From: Bacteroidia bacterium
GTDB lineage: Bacteria > Bacteroidota > Bacteroidia > CAILMK01 > JBBDIG01
Length of the DNA stretch: 64,000 bases
Direction: 5' to 3'
Assembly: GCA_040880525.1 (NCBI GenBank)
Contig: JBBDIG010000034.1
Coordinates: 56,769-120,768 of the forward strand
Below, in pieces: positions 37,989 to 46,623 of the stretch (position 1 is its first letter; each line of letters begins with the position of its first letter). The notes below the pieces were generated by a model. It was not told where the DNA came from, did not search any database, and saw nothing but the letters and a program-made list of their open reading frames with translations. Made by a program: the position numbers and the translations under genes.

Positions 37989-40067
37989 TCAGTTCACAAC
38001 CGGCAAAAACCCATAGTTCTTCCCATAATAAAGCATTTGCTTTTTGAAATCCACCGGGTATTCCACCTTCACGTCTGCAATCTCATCATCTTGCATTACC
38101 GGCTTCAGCACCGGATTTATAAAGCCGGAGTAAGGCGCTACATTCAGTTCCGCCATGCGCCTCAGCACCTCGGCATGTATTTCCTTGTCCACCTTTACTC
38201 CATAGTTCTCTACCAGGGCACTTCCCGCTTCAAAATCGCCTTCTGATTTAATGCGCTGAATTTCGCGAAGCAATTCCCCGAAGTACGTTTTGAGCTTGTC
38301 ATAGTCCCGAATAACGAAGTAGGTTTTGCCATCACGCATCACACGCTCAATTACGTTTTCCTCCTTTCCTCTTTCAAACGCCCAGCTCGCTACCAACTGA
38401 CGATTGCGCATGTGGGCACCCTCAATGCTTTCTCCCGGCTTAATCCTGCGCAATTGCAGCAGCAATCCATTGCGGATGTAGCTGTCATAAGCTTCTTTAC
38501 CAACTTCCAGGCTTGGCATAAGTCCCATATCCACCAGTTTCTGGTCATGTACATAATAGAGTGCCACCAGATCGGCTCGTGCCTCCTCCAGTGTGCTGGC
38601 GTATTGCTTAAGGGTTTCTTTGGGCGTTCCTATACCCGGATTGAGCCGGCCGCTGGCATGGCCAATCACCTCATGCATATCCGTATGGAGATTATCTGCC
38701 AGGGTTCCGAACTCTTTAGCCCGCTGTATTTCTTCAGGCTTAAAGGCAAACGCCTCCAGCATTCCGCTGCCTTCAGATGATTTATTATATGAATGGACAA
38801 TATTCCCCAGGTTTACTGATTTGGAACCATGTTCCGCGCGGATCCAGTTTGAATTAGGCAGATTAATACCGATGGGTGTGGAAGGTGAAGCATCCCCGGA
38901 TTCCACAATCACCGTGATCACTTTGGCAGAAATGCCCTTTACATTCTTCTTCTTATGTTCCTCCATCAAAGGTGAATTATCTTCAAACCATTGTGCCTGC
39001 CGGCTAATGGCGTCTATTCTTTTGGTGGCCTCCATGTCCTTGAAGAAGACAATCGATTCAAAGGATCCTTTGGAAGCCAGCGGATCGCCATACACTTCAA
39101 TAAAGCCATTAATAAAATCCAGGCTTGCCGCAGTGTCTTTTACCCAGGAAATATTGTATTCATCGAATATTTTCAGATCACCGGTATTGTAATAGTCAAT
39201 CAGCAAGTTGATCGTTTTTTGCTGTTCTGGCGTCTCTGCAACTGAGGCAGCCTTTTCCAGCCAATAAACCACTTTTGTGATCGCAGCATCATACATGCCC
39301 CCTTTTTTCCATACTCGCTCCACTACATTCCCTCCTTCCTTCATCACTTTTGAATTGAGACCATAAGAAATGGGAGTGGGATCAAGCGTATCTGTGACGG
39401 CTTTGTAATAATCCTCCACTTCCTGCTGCGAAACGCCCTCATAAAAATTTGTGGCGGAGGTTTTCACTACATCTTCATTTGCGGCCTGATTCACCTTTTT
39501 CGCGGCCATCCGTGCATCAAAAATCACCGGTTTCAAAAATCTGATCAATTGCTGGGGCGCCCCTTCGCCATACCAGGAAAGTTCTGCAGCATCAGTATTC
39601 AATATTAAAGTTCCTAAATAGGCCTCGTTAAAAGCAGGAATAATCTTCATGCCTGAAGAATGATGATGAATGCCATTGGAGAAGAATACCTGCTTTGAAT
39701 AAATATCGAAAGCATCCCATTGCTCCCCGGAGTGCTCACCTGTGTAGCCGTTATGTATTGATTCAATCGTCTTCCGGACCAGCAGGTTATATTTATAATT
39801 TTGATCCCAGATCATATCCCGGCCGCTCAATGCCGCCTCGTACAGATAGTACGCAAGCTTTTTCTGCTGTAGGCTCAACTCCTCAAAACCCGGTACTTTA
39901 TAACGCAGCACCCGGACATCAGCAAAGGTATCAGCAACATATTGGAACGTATCCCGACCGGAGGCAGGGTCATCCACGGCTGGGAACAAAACCTCATTTT
40001 GGCGTGAAAAACCGAATGCTACAAGACACATGACAGCCACGAAGACCACCAGTTTGATTTTATTCAT
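37989..40067 (-). CDS. Dipeptidyl-peptidase III-like zinc peptidase (M49)
   Basis: A 692-residue exported peptidase with the M49-specific motif HEVIGH (H465, E466, H470) and the downstream second zinc motif EEARAD, the counterpart of EECRAE in known DPP III. A signal peptide is present (MNKIKLVVFVAVMCLVAFGFS). The frame is open to 40127, but the ATG at 40067 gives the proper signal peptide. Enzymes of this family remove dipeptides from short peptides. Gut Bacteroidota homologues are known. It is monocistronic, separated from algH by a terminator. Confidence 0.88.
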   Translation of the reverse strand: MNKIKLVVFVAVMCLVAFGFSRQNEVLFPAVDDPASGRDTFQYVADTFADVRVLRYKVPGFEELSLQQKKLAYYLYEAALSGRDMIWDQNYKYNLLVRKTIESIHNGYTGEHSGEQWDAFDIYSKQVFFSNGIHHHSSGMKIIPAFNEAYLGTLILNTDAAELSWYGEGAPQQLIRFLKPVIFDARMAAKKVNQAANEDVVKTSATNFYEGVSQQEVEDYYKAVTDTLDPTPISYGLNSKVMKEGGNVVERVWKKGGMYDAAITKVVYWLEKAASVAETPEQQKTINLLIDYYNTGDLKIFDEYNISWVKDTAASLDFINGFIEVYGDPLASKGSFESIVFFKDMEATKRIDAISRQAQWFEDNSPLMEEHKKKNVKGISAKVITVIVESGDASPSTPIGINLPNSNWIRAEHGSKSVNLGNIVHSYNKSSEGSGMLEAFAFKPEEIQRAKEFGTLADNLHTDMHEVIGHASGRLNPGIGTPKETLKQYASTLEEARADLVALYYVHDQKLVDMGLMPSLEVGKEAYDSYIRNGLLLQLRRIKPGESIEGAHMRNRQLVASWAFERGKEENVIERVMRDGKTYFVIRDYDKLKTYFGELLREIQRIKSEGDFEAGSALVENYGVKVDKEIHAEVLRRMAELNVAPYSGFINPVLKPVMQDDEIADVKVEYPVDFKKQMLYYGKNYGFLPVVN

Positions 40068-40104
40068 AATCAAATATGTTTGGATTGGAGGAAATTCAGA
40101 CGCA

Positions 40105-40155
40105 CAAAAAAACGGCTTTCGCACCAATTAGAAAAAAGCAGTGCAAAGAAGCCGT
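40105..40155 (-). terminator. Rho-independent terminator of algH
   Basis: Read on the minus strand, ACGGCTTC..GCAC and GTGC..AAGCCGT pair in an imperfect stem (outer arms 40149-40155 and 40112-40118, inner GTGC/GCAC) followed directly by a run of seven T. This is the classic intrinsic terminator layout and sits 35 bases past the algH stop. Confidence 0.7.
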
Positions 40156-40189
40156 AATGCTTGCTTTAGATCTGTAATCCGAGAAGGAA

Positions 40190-40756
40190 TTAATTATACT
40201 GAGGATTTTCAGGGCTATTGGCATAGATCCTGAATTTGCCGCCCATTCTTTTTAGCAGCGAGCGCCACAGGAAGCTCAGATCCGGCTGGAAGATGTCGCC
40301 CACTTTTACAGAAGTTACGATCCAGCTATGCTGGTCTACCTCCTCCTGCAACTGGGTTTCGCCCCAGCCGCTGTAGCCAATGAAAAAGCGAAAGTTGGCC
40401 GGGTCATATTCACCTGAATCAAGCTTCAGCTTCACAAGATCAAAGTTTCCTCCCCAATAAAGGCCTTCCGTTATGCACTGGCTTGATTCTATCAAATCCG
40501 GCTCACGGTGAAGGAAGTGAAGGGTGTTTTGCTGTACCGGCCCGCCAAAATATACCGGAATGTCCTTTCCATTCTGCATCTCCACCACATCATGCAAAAA
40601 AATATTCTCCAGCGGTTTATTAAGAATGAAACCGAGATCTCCTTTATCATGATGTTCACATAATAAAATAACTGACCGCTTAAAATTCGGGTCATAAAGA
40701 AATGGCTCTGAGATCAACAGCTTGCCGGGTTGTGGTCCTTCCAGTTCGTTTTCCAT
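40190..40756 (-). CDS. YqgE/AlgH family protein
   Basis: A 188-residue protein of the UPF0301 (YqgE/AlgH) family. It starts with a short leader then GKLLISEPFLYDPNFKRSVILLCEH, followed by GDLGFILNKPL and the C-terminal FIGYSGWGETQLQEEV. The family is widespread and its function unsettled. It has its own terminator downstream. The upstream gene is a membrane protein on the same strand, 69 bases away. Confidence 0.9.
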   Translation of the reverse strand: MENELEGPQPGKLLISEPFLYDPNFKRSVILLCEHHDKGDLGFILNKPLENIFLHDVVEMQNGKDIPVYFGGPVQQNTLHFLHREPDLIESSQCITEGLYWGGNFDLVKLKLDSGEYDPANFRFFIGYSGWGETQLQEEVDQHSWIVTSVKVGDIFQPDLSFLWRSLLKRMGGKFRIYANSPENPQYN

Positions 40757-40825
40757 ATTAAAATAATGCTTAATTCAGGATTAAAGATCAGATTTTTAAA
40801 AATGACAAAAGTCATACCTCCGGAT

Positions 40826-42322
40826 TTATTGACGGTTCCTGACGGTGTAGAGAAAATGCCAGCCGTTGAAAGATTGTGCAGAATCCGCAACCTCAGTTTC
40901 AAAATCGGACAATACCCCAGCCGAACCTTCCGCTGCCAAAAGGGCGGCCCGGCTCATTACCTGGGGTTGGCCACCACAATTGCTGAATACTGCTTTTCCA
41001 CTGACGGAAGCCTCCTCCACCATCAGGCGGATCTCCGAAGAATCAATCCGTTCGCATCGAAAAGCAGATAGGGGCGCTGTATGAGATTGATAATACATAA
41101 TACTTGCGGGCCGTACAGGATCCTCCAGGATAAAAACGGATTCAGGCGAACTCATCATATAACGGGCGATCATTTCATCCTGCTGCATCCCGAAATGATA
41201 CAGCGGCCATATTCCAAACCAAAAGTTCCAGACCAGAAGTGCTCCGCCAATAGCCGCTAATCCGCGCGTTGAAACATATTTAAAGCATGCCATCAGAATT
41301 ACCAAGATCACAGGGATGCCTGCCAAAAATTCAGCATTTCCGTAGGATAGAAAAGCAAAAACAAGCGTGAGTAACAGGATGAGCAGATGAATTTCTGCAA
41401 CTGGTAAAAAGGTTCTGTTTAATTGCCATTTTCTTTTTAAAAGAAAAAAAAGTCCTGCAATTGCAAGAAATAAGGAAATGATGGCAGGAATCCAGAAAGC
41501 TTTCTCAATCAAGAGCATTTTCCAGACATATCCGTGTACCTGGAAAAATGAACGGAACAAGCTGATGGGCGTCAGCACGAAACTCATGTACCCGATGCCT
41601 GCGGAGGCATTTCCCCGCATATATTCATGCAGCGCATATTGCTGAAGCTGTGCTAGCGAAAGTTCCAACCCCAGATGATGCAGTGCCAGCAAATAGGCCA
41701 AAGGAATGATCAATGCCGGGGCGGTAAATACTACGGCTCGCTTTACTTCTCCCGGGCCTTTCAATAAGAGACATCCGGCCAGCAAGCCCAGCCACCAGAA
41801 TATGTGTAGCTGGTGAAAAAGAATGGCCAGCGCTGCAAAAAATCCGCTTAGCGCAAATTGGCTCCCCTTCCGGTTTTGGAGGCCATTGATCCAAAAATAA
41901 CTTGCTGTAACCGATAAGAGGATGGGAAGAATGTAGGTCTCGTTTTCAGTAGCAAAACGCCACGGCCCAAAACTGAAGGCGGCAATCATCAGCAGCCAGG
42001 GGACTTTTCGCTTTTCCGCACCCATTTTCCGCAAACAAAAAAGGAGCACCACAAGAATTAGAAAAGCATAAATACCGTTTAGCCCGATCATAAAGTACAA
42101 GGCATCCGCTTCATCAAAAAATGAGGATACCGCACGGTGCAGCGCATAGCCCTGGAGATTATACAGAAGGTGATGCGGATGAAATAACTCTTCTCCATAT
42201 TTCACTGAAGCGGCATAGGTATAGCCGTCAATCGAAGCATTGCTTGTAGGGAAAGCCAAATACAGAAATAACGATCCGGCCAACACTGCCACCAGGTGGA
42301 AATTCGCTGTTATCTTCTTCAT
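40826..42322 (-). CDS. Polytopic membrane protein, GT-C glycosyltransferase-like
   Basis: A 498-residue protein with about ten membrane helices and a soluble C-terminal domain of ~110 residues. The first loop after helix 1 carries acidic and histidine residues (SIDGYTYAASVKYGEELFHPHHLLY), and SFGPWRFATENETYILP follows. That layout resembles GT-C enzymes that use a lipid-linked sugar donor (family 39/83-like), but I cannot name the family with certainty. The gene diverges from yifB across about 185 bases. Confidence 0.65.
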   Translation of the reverse strand: MKKITANFHLVAVLAGSLFLYLAFPTSNASIDGYTYAASVKYGEELFHPHHLLYNLQGYALHRAVSSFFDEADALYFMIGLNGIYAFLILVVLLFCLRKMGAEKRKVPWLLMIAAFSFGPWRFATENETYILPILLSVTASYFWINGLQNRKGSQFALSGFFAALAILFHQLHIFWWLGLLAGCLLLKGPGEVKRAVVFTAPALIIPLAYLLALHHLGLELSLAQLQQYALHEYMRGNASAGIGYMSFVLTPISLFRSFFQVHGYVWKMLLIEKAFWIPAIISLFLAIAGLFFLLKRKWQLNRTFLPVAEIHLLILLLTLVFAFLSYGNAEFLAGIPVILVILMACFKYVSTRGLAAIGGALLVWNFWFGIWPLYHFGMQQDEMIARYMMSSPESVFILEDPVRPASIMYYQSHTAPLSAFRCERIDSSEIRLMVEEASVSGKAVFSNCGGQPQVMSRAALLAAEGSAGVLSDFETEVADSAQSFNGWHFLYTVRNRQ

Positions 42323-42345
42323 TTAATATTTCAAAACGCAGAGAT

Positions 42346-42353
42346 TAGATTTG
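42346..42353 (+). promoter_or_regulatory. Bacteroidota -7 promoter box for yifB
   Basis: TAGATTTG is an exact match to TAnnTTTG on the plus strand, in the divergent region between the membrane-protein gene and yifB. Transcription would begin near 42360, leaving a leader of about 150 bases before the yifB ATG. A -33 TTG at the ideal spacing is not evident. Confidence 0.45.
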
Positions 42354-42507
42354 CAATGTTAGCGGTTTGAAATTAAGCCGGGCAGGCAGTTTCTGCAATG
42401 GTAGGAGCCGGTGTAGAACAGCATTTGGATACGGAGATCGGCTCTGTTTGTGGAATTTGCTGTTCCTTAGCAGGATAATCTTTATTTTGCCTTCTGAAAG
42501 AAACCAG

Positions 42508-44046
42508 ATGCTCGAAAAGACTTACGCAAGCGCAGTACAGGGTATTGATGCCCAGACCATAACCGTTGAAGTAAACATCAGCCAGGGCATAAAATTCTTC
42601 ATCGTGGGCTTGCCGGACAATGCCGTGAAGGAGAGCCAGCAGCGCGTGGAAGCCGCAATCCTGAACAACGGTTTCCGGCTGACGCGCAGGAAAGTGGTGG
42701 TGAACCTGGCCCCTGCTGATATCCGCAAAGAAGGCTCATCCTACGACCTCCCAATTGCGGTAGCTATGTTGGCTGCTTTGGAACAGGTTAACCCGGAGAA
42801 ATTTGAGAAGTACATGATGATTGGCGAATTATCACTCGATGGCAGCCTTATGCCGATCAAGGGTGCATTGCCCATTGCTATACAGGCACGAAAGGACGGA
42901 TTTGAAGGACTCATTCTCCCGAAACAGAATGCCCGTGAAGCCGCCATTGTGGATAAACTTAATGTTTATGGAATGGAGAGTATGCGGGAGGTGGTGGAAA
43001 TGCTGAATGGAACGAGCGATGCTGTTCCAACCGTGGTAGATACGAGAGAGGAATTTTTCAATAGTCTCTGTGCGAGCGATCTGGATTTTGCGGATGTAAA
43101 AGGACAGCAAAATATAAAGAGAGCCCTGGAAATAGCTGCCTCTGGTGGCCATAATGTAATATTGGTGGGGCCACCGGGGGCAGGCAAAACCATGCTGGCC
43201 AAGCGGCTGCCCACTGTCCTGCCGCCACTCAGCCTTTACGAAGCGCTGGAGACCACAAAAATCCATTCGGTAGCCGGATTTCTGAATGACAATTCTTCCC
43301 TTGTAACCAACCGGCCTTTCCGGTCGCCACATCACACGATCAGCGATGTAGCTCTTGTGGGCGGAGGTGGCTTCCCGCAGCCGGGTGAAATTTCACTGGC
43401 GCACAATGGCGTCCTTTTTCTTGATGAGCTGCCGGAATTTAAGCGCACCGTTCTGGAGGTATTGCGCCAGCCCATCGAAGAGCGAAAAGTTACGATCGCC
43501 CGCGCAAAATTCACCGTGGAATATCCCTCGAACTTTATGCTGGTAAGCAGCATGAATCCATGCCCTTGCGGCTACTACAACCATCCTGACAAGGAATGCG
43601 TATGCTCAGCCGGAACCGTGCAACGCTATCTCAACAAAATTTCCGGGCCGCTGCTGGACCGCATAGATTTACATGTAGAAGTAGTGCCTGTGGATTTTGC
43701 CCAACTCTCATCACAGCAGCACGAAGAAAAAAGCGAGAGTATCAGGCAGCGCGTTACGCTGGCCCGGGATGTCCAGAGCGAGCGCTTCAAAGAATCGAAG
43801 GAGGTGCATTGCAATGCCATGATGAGCAGCAACCAACTGAGGAAAATCTGCACAATCTCATCGGCCGGGCAAACGCTGCTGAAAACGGCCATGGAACGGC
43901 TCCATCTTTCCGCACGGGCTTACGATCGCATTCTCAAGGTTTCACGCACCATAGCCGACCTGGCCGGATCGGACGACATCAAAACCGAGCATCTTGCCGA
44001 AGCCATTCAATACCGCAGCCTGGATCGGGAAAATTGGGGAACCTGA
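42508..44046 (+). CDS. yifB: YifB/ComM family AAA+ ATPase
   Basis: A 512-residue Mg-chelatase-like ATPase. The N-terminal ComM domain (KTYASAVQGIDAQTITVEV and FFIVGLPDNAVKES) is followed by Walker A GPPGAGKT at residues 221-228, Walker B FLDELPEF, a cysteine cluster CPCGYYNHPDKECVC and a C-terminal Mg-chelatase helical domain. ComM is a helicase that promotes branch migration during natural transformation in other bacteria. The frame is open from 42367, but the ATG at 42508 matches the family start and length. Confidence 0.93.
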   Translation: MLEKTYASAVQGIDAQTITVEVNISQGIKFFIVGLPDNAVKESQQRVEAAILNNGFRLTRRKVVVNLAPADIRKEGSSYDLPIAVAMLAALEQVNPEKFEKYMMIGELSLDGSLMPIKGALPIAIQARKDGFEGLILPKQNAREAAIVDKLNVYGMESMREVVEMLNGTSDAVPTVVDTREEFFNSLCASDLDFADVKGQQNIKRALEIAASGGHNVILVGPPGAGKTMLAKRLPTVLPPLSLYEALETTKIHSVAGFLNDNSSLVTNRPFRSPHHTISDVALVGGGGFPQPGEISLAHNGVLFLDELPEFKRTVLEVLRQPIEERKVTIARAKFTVEYPSNFMLVSSMNPCPCGYYNHPDKECVCSAGTVQRYLNKISGPLLDRIDLHVEVVPVDFAQLSSQQHEEKSESIRQRVTLARDVQSERFKESKEVHCNAMMSSNQLRKICTISSAGQTLLKTAMERLHLSARAYDRILKVSRTIADLAGSDDIKTEHLAEAIQYRSLDRENWGT

Positions 44047-44127
44047 GAAAACCAGCTAAAACGAAAGAAAGTCAAAAATGAACCATCATTTAAATCATAG
44101 CCTAAAATTTAATAAACCCAAAAAGAC

Positions 44128-44706
44128 ATGAAGCAACGTTGCGGCTGGACAGGCGATGACCCGGCAATGATCTTATATCACGATAAAGAATGGGGCGTTC
44201 CGGTCCATGACGACCGGTTGCTGTTTGAATATATGGTGCTGGATGCTTTCCAGGCCGGGCTGAGCTGGCGAACAGTACTCCACAAACGCGAAAATTTCGA
44301 CCGGGCTTTCATGCACTTTGTGCCGGAAAAAGTGGCACAATTCACTGATAAAGATATTGAGCGGCTGTTGCAGGATGTCGGCATCATCCGCAACAAATCT
44401 AAGGTTCATGCCACGGTGGGTAACGCCAGGGCCTTCCTCCGCGTGCAGGAGGAGTATGGCGGCTTCGATCCTTATATCTGGCAGTTTACCGGAGGCGGGA
44501 CCATCCACAATGGCTGGCGAACAATGGCCGAAGCCCCGGCCAGTACGCAGGAGAGTGATGCCATGAGCAAAGACCTGAAAAGACGGGGTTTTAAATTTGT
44601 GGGCACCACCATTTGCTATGCCTTTATGCAGGCCGCAGGTATGGTAAATGATCACGTGGTGGATTGCTTTCGCTATCAGGAAATCAAAAATAGCGAACAG
44701 CAGTAA
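44128..44706 (+). CDS. tag: DNA-3-methyladenine glycosylase I
   Basis: A 192-residue base-excision repair enzyme that removes 3-methyladenine from alkylated DNA. The N-terminus RCGWTGDDP and YHDKEWGVPVHD are diagnostic. The zinc-binding set is complete: C5, H18, H176 and C180, with the same spacing as in E. coli Tag. Preceded by an 81-base gap after yifB; probably its own unit. Downstream, base composition drops into the AT-rich islet. Confidence 0.95.
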   Translation: MKQRCGWTGDDPAMILYHDKEWGVPVHDDRLLFEYMVLDAFQAGLSWRTVLHKRENFDRAFMHFVPEKVAQFTDKDIERLLQDVGIIRNKSKVHATVGNARAFLRVQEEYGGFDPYIWQFTGGGTIHNGWRTMAEAPASTQESDAMSKDLKRRGFKFVGTTICYAFMQAAGMVNDHVVDCFRYQEIKNSEQQ

Positions 44707-44869
44707 TGTTTTTTTGAATTGATCTAGATCAAGGGAACATGCTGTCCTTCCCTCTTTCTTTAAATGCACAAGCACACATAACCCGGAAGTGCTAACTGAG
44801 GAAGAGATTAAAATTATGGAAGAGTAATGAAACCGGATAAAGGATAACAGAAGCCATGCAACATGCTAA

Positions 44870-45478
44870 ATGAGAAAAGATATGTTGGGATTATTTAAAA
44901 AGAAACTTCCTCATTGTGACGAACTTTTCGTTAAATATTTAAGTCCTTGGTATGATGAATACGATAGACCAAAAATGACGAGACCTGATATGTATCAAAT
45001 TGCTGCATTTGAAGGACAACCACTTAAATTGGACGAAATACAGTCTTTGCCACCTGAATATTTAAAAAATGTAAAAACTCTTATAAATGACACGAAGTCC
45101 AAAGCCGTTCTGGAAGACTTTTCATTTATTCATAATTCTGACACCATAGACTTTGAACTTTTAGACGCTGTTGACAAATACTATGACAGAGCAAAAATAT
45201 CTGAACTAATAAAAGAAAGCGATCCAAAAGATTTTTCAAATCCTTACTTAATGACAGTTTGTAAATTTGGTGTTTTGCTCGGACAACTTTTCAGACAATT
45301 AGAAGGTTACGATTGGCTTTATTCACAACCATATTATCACTCTATCATTGTTCATAAAGACACAGGATTTGGAATTACAGTATTTGACTGGGCAGTTAAA
45401 AAATTTAGCGAATATGGAGTTGACGATGGATTTGTTGCGAAATTTCACGCAGCAGTTGACGGTGTAAATGAACAATGA
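44870..45478 (+). CDS. AT-rich gene of unknown function
   Basis: A 202-residue soluble protein, or 198 if started at the ATG at 44882 (MLGLFKKK). Acidic and aromatic-rich, with no signal peptide or membrane helix. A conserved-looking C-terminal half (LGQLFRQLEGYDWLYSQPYYHSIIVH and GFGITVFDWAVKKFSEYG) recalls proteins with DUF3806-like layouts, but I do not recognise the family with confidence. Codon use is much richer in A and T than in its neighbours, and a dispersed repeat follows it at 45511-45560. Both suggest acquisition by transfer. Confidence 0.65.
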   Translation: MRKDMLGLFKKKLPHCDELFVKYLSPWYDEYDRPKMTRPDMYQIAAFEGQPLKLDEIQSLPPEYLKNVKTLINDTKSKAVLEDFSFIHNSDTIDFELLDAVDKYYDRAKISELIKESDPKDFSNPYLMTVCKFGVLLGQLFRQLEGYDWLYSQPYYHSIIVHKDTGFGITVFDWAVKKFSEYGVDDGFVAKFHAAVDGVNEQ

Positions 45479-45499
45479 CTGGGAAATCAAGGACAATGA

Positions 45500-46458
45500 A
45501 TAAAAAGCGACCGCACAACAGCGTATATAACTAAAGCAACGCTGGCAAATTTTAGCAATGAAGAATTCATAAATTTCTTCTATGAATTTGTTGGTGATGG
45601 TGGAATGGTCCAGACAGGAGGCTCTCGCACGAAAAACAGGTTTAAGAAGGCAATAAAAAATGATTTGTTAAAATTTAAATCATTCGTCATAGAGCCTTTT
45701 AGTAATGAGCTTGACCTATATCATTGGTTTGAACGCATAGTTAGTTTTCCTCATTTCGGTATAGGTATAGCAACCATTTATTTAAACAGGATAAACCCTG
45801 ATCTTTACCCGGTTATGAATAATAAAACGCTTATTGCACTTAATAAAATAGGCAATACGTTATCTTTCACTAAAACCTTTAGAAATTATGTACAGGTTAA
45901 GGAGATTCAGAAAAATTTGATTGCTGAATTTCCAGTTTTGGAAAATCTATATAAGGCCGATGCGTTAAATCATTTATAGTATCTGTTCCAATTGGCCAGG
46001 TTTTAATTGCAGAATATTCAGAAATAAAGTCTCTTGAAAACAATTTGGAACAAAATGAAATTGAGCATCGAAATGATATTAAAAACCAACACCTATCAAC
46101 AGAAGAATCACAGGAAAGGATAAAACTTTGTGAAAGAGAAAGTTCTAAAATTATTACAATTAATGGAAAGTCTTTCAAAAGACACAACTACTTGATGGTA
46201 CAAATTAAAAAGTATAGAAATTATACATGCCAATTTTGTACTGTCCAAATTCGTAAAAAAAATGGCGACTTCTATATTGAGACCTGCCATATTAAAGCAA
46301 AAGCCGAAGGAGCGAAAGACCTATTGAACAATATATTAGTACTTTGTCCTAATTGCCATAAGCTATTCGATTATGGAAAACGGAAAAATGAAATGAAAAC
46401 AACAGAAATTTATTCTGAGAAATTGAATGGAAATGAATATAAAGCAGCGCTGATGTAA
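45500..46458 (+). pseudogene. Frameshifted HNH endonuclease-type remnant
   Basis: Two consecutive reading frames appear to be parts of one gene. Frame A is open from about 45500 to a stop at 45977-45979 (product ...FYEFVGDGGMVQTGGSRTKNRFKK...LNHL) and has no good start before the ATG at 45605. Frame B, open from 45955 to 46458, continues with SVPIGQVLIAEYSEI and an HNH domain: CQFC, then the motif His in ETCHIKAKAEG, an Asn, and LCPNCHKLFDYG. A one-base indel near 45955-45985 would join them. The 5' end runs into a dispersed repeat, so the N-terminus may be lost. The N-terminal part resembles regions linked to restriction-type endonucleases, but the family is not certain. Frame B alone, from a TTG at 46045, might still give a 137-residue HNH protein. 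Confidence 0.6.
45511..45560 (+). repeat. Dispersed-repeat-like element
   Basis: CCGCACAACAGCGTATATAAC followed by AAAGCAACGCTGGCAAATTTT contains the inverted pair CAGCG/CGCTG. From memory it resembles a short sequence often seen next to cassette-like accessory genes in environmental Bacteroidota. A related stretch in the opposite orientation (TTTTTGGCAACGCTTGATGTTGTGTG) occurs at 46570-46595. Whether they are attC-like recombination sites cannot be settled by eye. Confidence 0.4.
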
Positions 46459-46623
46459 AACCATGTCTTGTCCTGAACACCCACTTTGACCCGGATTTCA
46501 AAGAGGTTACAAGGGGTAATTTACAGGGGGTCAAGATTTTTGATAAAACTAATTTCAGTAAATGAAACATTTTTGGCAACGCTTGATGTTGTGTGTCTGA
46601 ATTCAATATACAACAGAACCGCT

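Noticed and set aside
42948..42957. Second exact DnaA box
   Set aside because: It lies inside the yifB coding region as ordinary codons; it also shows that a single exact box is not significant.
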